Origin: Acanthaster planci
Lineage: Eukaryota > Echinodermata > Asteroidea > Valvatida > Acanthasteridae
Assembly (NCBI RefSeq): GCF_001949145.1
Contig: NW_019091432.1
Location: forward strand, 549,096 to 613,095
Direction of reading: 5' to 3'
DNA: 64,000 bases
Both the position numbers and the translations under genes were made by a program. This document shows positions 1-9,340 of the stretch, one piece after another; position 1 is the first letter of the stretch; each line of letters begins with the position of its first letter. The notes under the pieces are model-generated. The model was not told the DNA's origin and searched no databases. It saw only the letters and a list, made by a program, of their open reading frames with translations.

Positions 1-1330
1 GTAGGCATACGTACATCACCACTACTGGAGCGAGCTGTCATTTTATACAAGCCCGTCTCTTTAAATGTGTAAAATATCTAAAGTGTTCAGATATAGAGAA
101 TTGTGTTTACAAAACAAATGTAGGAAAAATGCTTCTCCAGGCAAATCCGCTGCCATTTAAGAGGGGGGCAAGTGGCATCTTGCCCACTAGAAATTGCTCT
201 TAATTTCCTTGTACCGTGGCTTTACTGAACACAACAGCCTTAAGACCTTCAACATCTTTTTTACTGCAAATTAGCATTCATATTGTCTGATGGATGGCAA
301 AGTCCTTGCTCTTATGAACTGACAATATTTATCAGGGTCATCCACCAAGCAAAAATTGTTTTTCACATAAAAACCTCCAGCAAGTTCTAGTCTCTGATGC
401 AAATTAGCAGAATTCAGAAACCAGACTGGACTTTTGTTTTTACTATCATACACTCCGTTGGTCAAAGACCATCTCGTGATTTTACTTTCATTCTTTCAGG
501 AAATCAGACCGATGTCTCACCCTAAGATGCCACTGTAGGGGTTCCATCTTAGGCTCTGTTCATGTTGAGTAACATTCTGGAATGGACACAGCTCGTACTT
601 GTACCTTGTGGTGAGAAAAAAGATCAGTTTTTATGAAATTCACACGGGCACAAGTTAAATGTAAGTTAATAAAAGCGTTTGAGTGAAAACATGCTGTTGG
701 ACACTTGGTTTAATATGAAGCCATATGAAGCCTCCTCTGGTAATCAGTGGATGGTGGAGCCCAATGGCTAAACAGTGAACGAAGTGTGACATCATCACGG
801 CACAGAGGCACATTGGTTTTCTCAAATATCGACAGTTAAAAGTCAGTCAATTCATGCAATGAACAGACACATACTATCTGAATGCCTTTGCTGAACTTTT
901 GAAACTTACTTTTCCCAACTACAACACCAAGAACGTATTTCAGATATTTTTCACAATGGGAAAATGAAGACTGTAAAAACTGATGACAAACTGACAAAAA
1001 GTGACTTACGAATTAACTGTTTTTGAGAAGCACCTTCCAACCAGTCTCTTGAGATGAGGGGGGCCTGGAATTAAAAAAAAATTGAGTCCACAAACCTTTC
1101 TTCCTTCCTTAAAAACCAAATCAGTTAAATACTCAACAAACATTGTCAGAATTTCAGTAATTTGGCATAGACTGACTCAGAACTAAACTTATCAGGGTGT
1201 TCCTAGTAGTCCAACTACATGGATATAAAACCAGTTGTGTGTCTGATGATCAATTGCATTTTAAAGGTGATTTCATTGACAAGTCATTAAAAGGTCTTGT
1301 TCCACTGCCCTTCTTCGCATGCTCTCTGCT
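1..1330. other. Intergenic start of window
   Basis: I see no gene with confidence. One open stretch on the - strand at 271-480 is listed separately as a weak exon candidate. The rest is AT-rich unique-looking sequence. Confidence 0.5.
271..480 (-). CDS. Weak candidate terminal exon, function unknown
   Basis: A - strand frame is open for about 70 codons and ends in TAA at its left end. It encodes segments such as TRWSLTNGVYDSKN, VWFLNSANLHQRLEL and NFCLVDDPDKYCQFIRAR, with fairly even amino acid composition. Acceptor-like AG dinucleotides lie at its 5' side. No family is recognised. It could be a 3' exon of a gene lying outside the window, a transposon fragment or chance. Confidence 0.2.
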   Translation of the reverse strand: MTRWSLTNGVYDSKNKSPVWFLNSANLHQRLELAGGFYVKNNFCLVDDPDKYCQFIRARTLPSIRQYEC

Positions 1331-1332
1331 CT

Positions 1333-1622
1333 TGGGTCAATAAGAGAGATGGGTCATTCCATGAGGTTGGGGCAAAATTTGTGAGGGTGTCCTTGTTACA
1401 TGGGTAACTTTTACTGTCTGTCATGACCTGTAGAGTAGGTCGTTTACTCTGTAAAAATAACACACACCTTGATATTCAACCTTGCAAGATGTATAACAAT
1501 GTCAATTTGGAATCCACAGAGGGAAATAGCTGTTTATTTTTACGGAACCCATGTAACAAGGACACCGTCACAAATTGTGGCCCAACCTCATGGAATGACC
1601 CATCTCTCTTTAATTGACCCAG
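1333..1622. mobile_element. Foldback/MITE element with about 75-bp terminal inverted repeats
   Basis: The left arm starts TGGGTCAATAAGAGAGATGG (1333-1408). The right arm read on the - strand starts TGGGTCAATTAAAGAGAGAT (1622-1547). Both continue through TCATTCCATGAGGTTGGG and GGTGTCCTTGTTACATGGG. The arms differ at a few positions. The 140-bp middle has no coding potential. This fits a non-autonomous DNA transposon. No clear target duplication was identified. Confidence 0.85.
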
Positions 1623-2211
1623 ATACGTGCGCTTGCACATATATGCACTAACTGGTGACTGGGGTCCCAGGAACTCAGTGTGTTCACACACAGCATCATG
1701 CATGTTTGGCTCAGTCATGCTGAGCATGCACAATCAATTTCTGTTGGTATGTACATGTACACTCTGTGAATATGCCATGCACCCACAGGAAACAATTCCC
1801 AACTCGTCTCTTCCTATTTGTCAGTGTCTGGGGTATTTCAATTCGGAGTGGATTACCTACGCCACGGTAACTCGGTTTTTTTTTTCCTTCCCCGTGTTAA
1901 AGTTGAAACACTGTCGATTATTGGTATGATTTGACCTACCGGAAAAGTTGGCTGGTTTGACCTTGGGTTTGAGAATCTCTGGCTCATTATTCCCCCATGT
2001 CTGCCTGAAAGACAGATCGACAAAAATAAAATTTATTGAGCATAGAGCCTTTCACTTTCCAAAAATGTTGTAACCTGGATGGCCCCCCTTAAAATCTATG
2101 GGCAGGTTTTTTTTTCTTACCTAGGCACCTTGTAGTAAATGCCACAAAAACCTTTGGTATGAGAATCCTTAAAATCCAACAAATTGAACAGTTTACTTTG
2201 CAACATTGTCC

Positions 2212-2963
2212 AGTGCACTGGGTAGACACCAGTGANNNNNNNNNNNNNNNNNNNNNNNNNNNNNNNNNNNNNNNNNNNNNNNNNNNNNNNNNNNNNNNNN
2301 NNNNNNNNNNNNNNNNNNNNNNNNNNNNNNNNNNNNNNNNNNNNNNNNNNNNNNNNNNNNNNNNNNNNNNNNNNNNNNNNNNNNNNNNNNNNNNNNNNNN
2401 NNNNNNNNNNNNNNNNNNNNNNNNNNNNNNNNNNNNNNNNNNNNNNNNNNNNNNNNNNNNNNNNNNNNNNNNNNNNNNNNNNNNNNNNNNNNNNNNNNNN
2501 NNNNNNNNNNNNNNNNNNNNNNNNNNNNNNNNNNNNNNNNNNNNNNNNNNNNNNNNNNNNNNNNNNNNNNNNNNNNNNNNNNNNNNNNNNNNNNNNNNNN
2601 NNNNNNNNNNNNNNNNNNNNNNNNNNNNNNNNNNNNNNNNNNNNNNNNNNNNNNNNNNNNNNNNNNNNNNNNNNNNNNNNNNNNNNNNNNNNNNNNNNNN
2701 NNNNNNNNNNNNNNNNNNNNNNNNNNNNNNNNNNNNNNNNNNNNNNNNNNNNNNNNNNNNNNNNNNNNNNNNNNNNNNNNNNNNNNNNNNNNNNNNNNNN
2801 NNNNNNNNNNNNNNNNNNNNNNNNNNNNNNNNNNNNNNNNNNNNNNNNNNNNNNNNNNNNNNNNNNNNNNNNNNNNNNNNNNNNNNNNNNNNNNNNNNNN
2901 NNNNNNNNNNNACTGGGTAGACACCGGTGAACTGGGTAGACACCGGTGAACTGGGTAGACACC
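2212..2963. repeat. 19-bp minisatellite interrupted by assembly gap
   Basis: Units of ACTGGGTAGACACCGGTGA flank the gap: one on the left and three, the last partial, on the right. The gap sits inside the array, so the true copy number is unknown and the apparent open frames through the N run are meaningless. Confidence 0.9.
2236..2911. other. Assembly gap, 676 Ns
   Basis: A run of N. It most likely marks a tandem array that the assembly could not resolve. Confidence 0.99.
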
Positions 2964-5066
2964 ACTCCAAGCACTCTGCAGAATACTGACAGCTCACTCC
3001 AAAAGCACGTGAACTTTTTACATCTATTGCAAACTGTACATATCTCATACACACAATGGACGGTCAAAGGGTATTTTACTTCAGAAAGGTATCGAAGTAG
3101 GTTTAGTCTACAGTAGCCCATCTTGGACATTTTGGAGGGTATGATTAGGACAAGAGTAAACGTTCTGTTTTCTTACCCGGTATTTATTGGTTCATTCACC
3201 ATCCGCATCTTCACTTGACGAGCAGATATCACAGACACATCTGTGGGAAAAGTTTAACAGAGTTACTTGGGTGGGGAAAAACTGCCGTAACTTCTCATCT
3301 CTACCCGCTCTTCACTTTGAACTTAAATACATGGAGGTGAAGACTTTGCACTTACATGTAGTTCGTGGGTAATTCCAGAAATTAGGGGTCTAAAAGTGTG
3401 ACATTATGGTGTCCCTGTTACATCTGACCTTTGTTATTTGACATGGAAATATCACCGGCATTGATTTCAAACTATTATTATTTGTTTGGCAGGTGATTTG
3501 CATTAATTCATTATTAGACACTGCCATCCCCCCCCCGCTTCCAAAATGATCGGGCCGATATGTGCTTAGTGTGGTTCCCTGACCACAGATTTTCCAGATG
3601 TCTCTATACATAATCTTAACGAGAGTAGTTGGAATTATCGGGACCGGTATATAAATCAACATAAATGTTCGTTACGTGAATACGCTACGCCTGTTTTTGT
3701 CACATGACGGATGGCCACAGAGAATGCAGATGTTTGTGGATCGTCGAGGGATGAGAGGTAGGGATGGTAGAAAAAATGCATTTTTGGCCAAGGATATAGG
3801 TTAAACGCTACTCCCAGAACTGTGGGGTACAACGTCTGCCCCGCTCCCAGGTTGAAGCGGGGCAGATATCAGACCACGCAGTTTTGGGGGTAGGCCTAGG
3901 TTAAACGCTACAAAATACACTCGAAGTCAAACCGTACCCCGTAGTTCCATATGATATATGTCATCATGGTTCTGTAGGCCTATCAGGCATGTCAGGGGAA
4001 GATTTGCTTAAGCAAGCGCCAGCGGATGTTTTATCTGGTACGATTGCTGGGCAACACTCAAAATGCCATAGCCAGATAGAGTGTGGAACCATCAAGAAGG
4101 TGGAATGCTCAAAATCCTACAGAGTAGCCTCAGAACTGAGTGTGGGGTCCGACGTCCGCCCGGCTCCCGTTCGGACATGACCTGATAACGGAGTAGTGCC
4201 TTGCTGTTCAGGAAGTAGATTTGGGGCGATTGAAAAGGCAAGTAGGCATCGTATTATACTTGCTGTAAGGAAGAAAAACTTCGAAGACTTACCACAAATC
4301 AGCAAGACGGGCAAGATCGCAAAAAGTAACATCACGAACGCGTTAAAATAGGGATCAATTGGAGCATAACAGTCCGTACGGTTACGCGTACGCAATCGAT
4401 CATGGGGAACAACAATCCAAACCTAACATGCATGCTACAGACCCGACAACAGGTACCAGGACCGGGAACCAGACTAAACGGAGACGTGTTGATTAGAACG
4501 AGGGCGCTGTCAAGTGCAAACTTGGCACCATGCGCATAATTATTTCATTTCATTTCGTTTATTATTTCGCAGGTCAAATTTACAAGGGTTAAAAAAAATT
4601 GCATACAGTATAGACATAAAAAAGACAAAATCTTAATATAACATCAACGTCGGGTAAGAGGTTTATGTGTGTGCGCAAAGGTTCCGCTTCATAAAGTTAA
4701 ACTTTGCTGGCGATTAAATGCGCCTGTAGAATTTGGGTTATTTTGTCCTAGGCTAGGTTGTCCTGCAAATTATTACGTGACCAAGAAGGAGCATGGTGAG
4801 CATGATTTAGTCAGAACACTCTTAAAGTGGCTTCCAGCCACGAGCATGGCAGATGCATGATGATAAATAGGCCTACCCGCTTCAACTATTTTCAAATTCC
4901 TCAGGTGTAGACACCGTTTTAAAGCCCATGACCGACTCTTTCATTTTCGTTCCATTTTTTTTAGTAGTTTAACCCATGACGTTTGTGTGTGATGTCTATC
5001 CTAAGATGATCAACCTTAAAAGCTCATCGCCATTTTGAAACATGATACAACAAGTAGCCCACACTA
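2964..5066. other. Intergenic, no gene seen
   Basis: No coding exon is recognised. An imperfect direct repeat links 3800-3860 and 4105-4175; both contain CAGAACTG, then TGTGGGGT, then ACGTC, then GCCC and GCTCCC. A retroposon-like tail is at 4541-4640 and is listed separately. Confidence 0.5.
4541..4640 (-). mobile_element. Possible LINE/SINE 3' tail
   Basis: On the - strand the sequence runs through AATTTGACCTGCGAAATAAT and ends in GAAAT repeats. This resembles the A-rich microsatellite 3' end of a retroposon. No coding sequence is attached, so it would be a severely 5'-truncated copy. Confidence 0.35.
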
Positions 5067-5250
5067 CATCATTAATACGGGCGATTCACAATAGTGCGCC
5101 ACCAAGAGACTGCAACCAATCATAACGCGCGAAGTTGTCGACCCTTTCCAAACGTAACGTGCATTGGGTCGACAAATCTCGGGCATCATGATTGGCCAAC
5201 GCGTTGCAAACTCTTGGTGGCGCACTATTTGGAAACGGCCGTATTGATGA
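5067..5250. mobile_element. 184-bp foldback MITE
   Basis: Both ends read inward as AATACGG then AATAGTGCGCCACCAAGAG, with the arms continuing through TGCAACCAATCAT-like sequence to a centre with TTGTCGACC and GGTCGACAA. Almost the whole element can fold on itself. It has no coding capacity. Confidence 0.85.
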
Positions 5251-5672
5251 GGCCGCCCCGTCTTCCCTATATGTTTAAAAATCCACCTCATATCCAGTTC
5301 AACCACTACAAAATGCTCTCGTACAGAATTTAATTTGAGGCCATCATCATGGTCATTGAGTTTCCCCGCGCATTGTGGGCCGGTATTTACTTAGTCCTAT
5401 CTGCGAGCTGCAAGCCTTATTGTGGCAACGGAAAGCACCCTTGCCACACCTGGCAACCGGCAATGGAGTGCAGGAAAGTAACGTTATGGTCAATGTGTTT
5501 ATAGATATCAGGAAAATATTTGCTTGCTTTGTGTCTAGTTTGTGGCAGCTTAGCTTGGTCGCCGGTTAGTCTTAGTTACTTCAGTTGAACTTCAATTTCG
5601 CTTTATTTCATTAGTTGTCGCTGAGCAATCTCCCATAGGCCTACTGACTGATTAACTTGAATTAATAATGCG

Positions 5673-5917
5673 CATGGGCGGAAATCCGGGGGGGGGCACA
5701 GGGGGACACGTCCCCCCTCCCTGAATTTGCTACGGGGGGGACAAAATGTCGAATGTCCCCTCCATATTTTAAGCAAAACAAAATACTAAAGGAATTGATG
5801 GATGGGGATTTTTCCTTTTGAGGTATTATAAATGCAATAAGATAATAAACACGATGTGCACAAAAAGTGTAAATGGATGTCCCCCCCCCCACGATCAAGG
5901 AGAGATTTCCGCCCATG
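5673..5917. mobile_element. hAT-type MITE, 245 bp
   Basis: The termini are a perfect 14-bp inverted repeat CATGGGCGGAAATC (5673-5686 and 5904-5917). They are flanked by an exact 8-bp target duplication ATAATGCG (5665-5672 and 5918-5925). An 8-bp duplication with CA...GGGCGG ends is typical of the hAT superfamily. The interior is rich in G and C runs (10 Cs at 5881-5890) and noncoding. It would need a transposase encoded elsewhere. Confidence 0.88.
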
Positions 5918-6183
5918 ATAATGCGGAATAATAAACTTCTTCAATCAAGTAGTTTAGGTCATAAAATGTGTACCATATTCGCGCCTTTGAATAAAAGATA
6001 CTGATAGATACTATGCACCTTATAGTAACTACAGCAGCAGTGTCATGATACCCTGGATAAATCTGTAAATAAACGTATATACGCCGAGAAGGAAATGAAA
6101 ACAGCGGTTTTGTTAAACCACTGAACATGCTGAATATCTTCCCTCTGGCTTTAGCTAGCTCTGCTTGTGGCAAGTGTACTGCG

Positions 6184-6251
6184 CCCTCTACAATTGTACA
6201 TCAGTCTAGACTGGTACCCTCTACAATTGTACATCAGTCTAGACTGGTACC
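6184..6251. repeat. Perfect 33-bp tandem duplication with two palindromes per unit
   Basis: Two identical units start CCCTCTACAATTGTACATCA. Each contains the palindromes ACAATTGT and CAGTCTAGACTG. The two units are identical, which suggests a recent event. Confidence 0.95.
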
Positions 6252-7700
6252 GTTGGTATGTGAATTTTCACATTAGTATCGATTTTACATCAGCAAGGTA
6301 CTAGACAAGTAGACGCGAAAGCCCGCGCCGGCGCCGCGCAGCGTGAGCGCAGAAATCAAATCAAATGCTGGGGCGCCCAATGGGGTGTGTGTGTTGACAA
6401 TTTCGACCAACAAAACTTGGGTCTGGACTGAATTCTTAGGGAAAAACTACTTTTTTCGATAGTAAGGGAAATTTCGTTTTTACCTTAACCAGAGCAAGTA
6501 AGTATTGGGATTTGAATGGTCGTTTTGTGCAAATTGGATTCTTCTTCACTTTGCTTTCACTTGCACTGCACTGGTCTGCTGGTGGTGTCGAGTGTAAGGC
6601 CACTTAAAAAATAATTGGTGAGCATCCTTTTGTAAAAAATAATCTTGGGGTGGGAGGGTAGGTTTTTTTGTTTCAATTCAACGTAGTGTATATCTTTGCA
6701 GGATTGGAAAATATTACATAGCAGTTTCCTCAATGAAACGAGTTTTATTTAGCTTATTAACAGACATGACACTGACAGAAGGGTTTTACAGAGGCAAATC
6801 ATTCATCACAAAAGGATGGGGTTTTACCACAACAAGGCGGAAATAGGCGTGATAGGAGGGTTTTCTCAGAGAGGGTCACGGTGCTGTAGCTCTGTGAAGT
6901 GGAATCAGTGTCTAGGAATGGCTGCCGTTATTGAGTACTGATCCAGCATGCAGCAGAGATCAAGGCCACATCCCAAATAGGGTAAAGGTGGGGGTATTCG
7001 CTCACTTAAGAAAAGCAAGAAATTCGACCAGATGTGTAGTTTTTGAATGCAGTTGGTCGAATTTACCTCCTGGTCGAAAATTCTAGCACTCACCCTTCAC
7101 ACTGTGGCTGCGACTGCGTGTACAAAGCTATTGTGGTTGCGGCCTCGCTGGCTGATCTATTTCCACAGGTTTATGCACGCGGCCGCAACTGCAGCCAATT
7201 TGGCTAATTCAGATGCGGTTTACACAAATGCACGAACAGTTTGGTGAATCTCAACCTCGTTCCCATGGGCTTGATCTTGCCACACCATGGAGTCGACGTT
7301 GGATGAATCTGCACTCGTACTTGTACGTGTTGATGTTCAGGAGTAATCGGCGATTTCCGTATTGTTTCCAAAGTGCATAACAGAAGGCTGCTAAATTTAA
7401 ATGTGGGATCGTCTGAAAGGGCATTTTTCTGTTTATTTTCAATAAATATAAAATAAGAAAAAAATTAGGGGCTGGTGTATTTCTTAAGGGTGGGCAGGGA
7501 CGATTGCCAACTATTTTTTTGTGCTTAATCTTCATAGTCCTCCTAGTCAGAGGCCTACCTGCGCAAGTTTTAAGGTAGAAATAGAACTTTGGTTAAACTT
7601 GCACAACGATTTGCATAGCATGCAAATATTACTGGCCATTTCATAGCTTTACCTTAACTTTACATTCTCTCTAAAGCAAAACAGTACAAATTATGATTAA
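6252..7700. other. Intergenic, no gene seen
   Basis: No coding exon or RNA gene is recognised. A short GC-rich patch (6315-6345) and an inverted TTGGTCGAA pair near 7050-7075 are the only structures noted. Confidence 0.5.
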
Positions 7701-7911
7701 GAAAGAGTTCCATATGGACAACATTTGATGTCGGGTACACAAACCTATGGGACTTGTCTGAAAAAAAAACTAAGTGTTTTCTAAGTAAATGCTTCAGAAT
7801 TTTCTTACAATGTAGCTAAATTTCACTTTCTAGGATGTTGTCACTTTCTGACATACTTTCTGTTATAACATTTCAAGGGAAAATTAATGTCCGTTTATAT
7901 GGAACTCTTTC
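7701..7911. mobile_element. MITE copy A of a clustered family, about 211 bp
   Basis: The ends are inverted: left GAAAGAGTTCCATATGGACA, right read on - as GAAAGAGTTCCATATAAACG. The internal TGTCTGAAAAA and TTTTCTAAGTAAA motifs are shared with copy B. Confidence 0.75.
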
Positions 7912-8173
7912 CTTGACATCCTTACGCTGAACAGTTTTACATCCTTGGCTGGGGTGCAGAAAGTTTCACAGTCCACTGAAATTGTGTACTTTTCTTGGCC
8001 TGCTGAATAAATTAATGACCACGATTTTGCCGTTCAGAATTTTCTGGAAAGAGAGGTCTCTTATTATTCAAAATAAAAACGGGGATGAATTCCATCACTG
8101 ACATCTCAAATGTTTCTCTTCAGTAATATGTCGACAGACATATCAGAAAGTATTAACCATGATAATATGTCCT

Positions 8174-8383
8174 GGAAAGAGTTCCATATACGGACGCTGC
8201 TTGACACCCTGCGCTCAAACCCTATAAGACTGGTCTGAAAAATTTTAAGCATTTTCTAAGTAAACAACTTGGTTTTTCCCTCCTCAGTTGAACGTTTGCA
8301 AACATGTTTTTGCTTTCTGACGGCTAATACATGTTGGTCACTGTAGGGGATTATTACTGGGGTCCATATTTGGAACTCTTTCC
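8174..8383. mobile_element. MITE copy B of the same family, about 210 bp
   Basis: It has the same terminal GGAAAGAGTTCC inverted ends as copy A and the same internal order: GACACCCTG, then CAAACCCTAT, then AGACTGGTCTGAAAAA, then TTTTCTAAGTAAA. Its length nearly equals that of copy A, which supports these as element ends. Confidence 0.75.
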
Positions 8384-8394
8384 CATATCCTAAA

Positions 8395-8498
8395 AAGTCA
8401 AATTGAGTTGAAAAAAGATGGGAATTTTTCAGACCACTCTCCTGGTCACAGGGTTTGTGCACAGGGTGTCAATTGATGTCTTGGCATGGAACTCTTTT
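8395..8498. mobile_element. Partial MITE copy C, opposite orientation
   Basis: Read on the - strand it begins AAAGAGTTCCATGCC and runs through GACACCCTGTGCACAAACCC to AGTGGTCTGAAAAATT, matching copy B. It appears to lack the second end. Confidence 0.65.
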
Positions 8499-9241
8499 CA
8501 AGTCCGGAAACAAGCTTCTGCCTCAGTTTTGGCAGCTTCCCATAACGCCAGTGCGATGCCAGACTATTGAAGTTGGTTCGTCCCTAGTGAAGTGTCTCGC
8601 AAAAAAGAAGGAGGTAGAGACAATTTTGTCATCTCCAAATTTGTCAGCGGCTGAATAAAAAGGGTATTTTCTTCCAGAAATGATATGGAAAGCGAAGGCA
8701 GCAGTGGTGAGAGACATGCAGAGTATTGTGGGAAATGGTGTTAGTCAAGAACGTCGACTCCTTGACTTCAACAAACGGGTGTTTTTATCCTGAACAACCT
8801 CACCCCATGAAAATATTAAATTAGTCTTCTTGGAAATATTTTGGTGACCCTTCTGTATCGGAAACGAAACTGAGAACATTGCTCTTAATGTCGTAGCAGA
8901 CGCGCACTAGAACCGGTATAATCGTCATGAGAAACGTAAGACTTTCATCTGTTCATACATGTAATGATATAACACCACACACTTCCTTTTAGGGTTGAGT
9001 GCTGTGCAAGTTTGAATTTACATGTACGTGCACAGTTGTTTTTAACAGAACAAGTTAACATCTTTTCTAGCATATAACATTCAGCTGAAAGATTTTAGGC
9101 TGTATTACCTCACAAAATTCAAAGTTACGCTACATGTATCGCACAGCAGAGGTGAAATTTTCTTTGTGTGAGTAAAGCTGACATTGAAGTCTCTTATTTT
9201 GTTGATTTCAGTGTGCAGATGTCTGTAGCTTGGTTTCACCC
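8499..9241. other. METTL23 upstream region
   Basis: This 740-bp stretch before the METTL23 start codon should hold its promoter and any 5' untranslated exon. A TATTGTGGGAAATG word near 8725-8738 loosely resembles ZNF143-type promoter sites. No TATA box could be assigned. A promoter location is inferred only. Confidence 0.3.
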
Positions 9242-9340
9242 ATGAGTCATGAGCAGCAGGTGGGATCTTTGGAGAGGGTCCGACTTTTCATATTTCAAGA
9301 TGAGGGAAAGGGTGATGAAATGTCAATCAGGATTCCTGAG
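9242..9340 (+). CDS. METTL23: METTL23 exon 1 (coding part)
   Basis: This exon encodes 33 residues from MSHEQQVG to IRIPE and ends at GAG|GTGTGT, phase 0. The strand RVRLFIFQ followed by SIRIPE matches the beta-hairpin that precedes the DPxYGMYVWP signature in METTL23-like proteins. The frame stays open upstream to about 9206, where TGA occurs just before a TTTCAG acceptor-like site at 9206-9211. A 5' exon and a longer N-terminus are therefore possible. Confidence 0.8.

Noticed and set aside
2089-3130. Long open frames on both strands across 2.1-3.1 kb
   Set aside because: They run through the N gap, so they carry no coding information.
4117-4395. Hydrophobic 92-codon frame on - strand suggesting a membrane protein
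   Set aside because: Short, unsupported by splice signals or family resemblance, and overlapped by repeat-like sequence.
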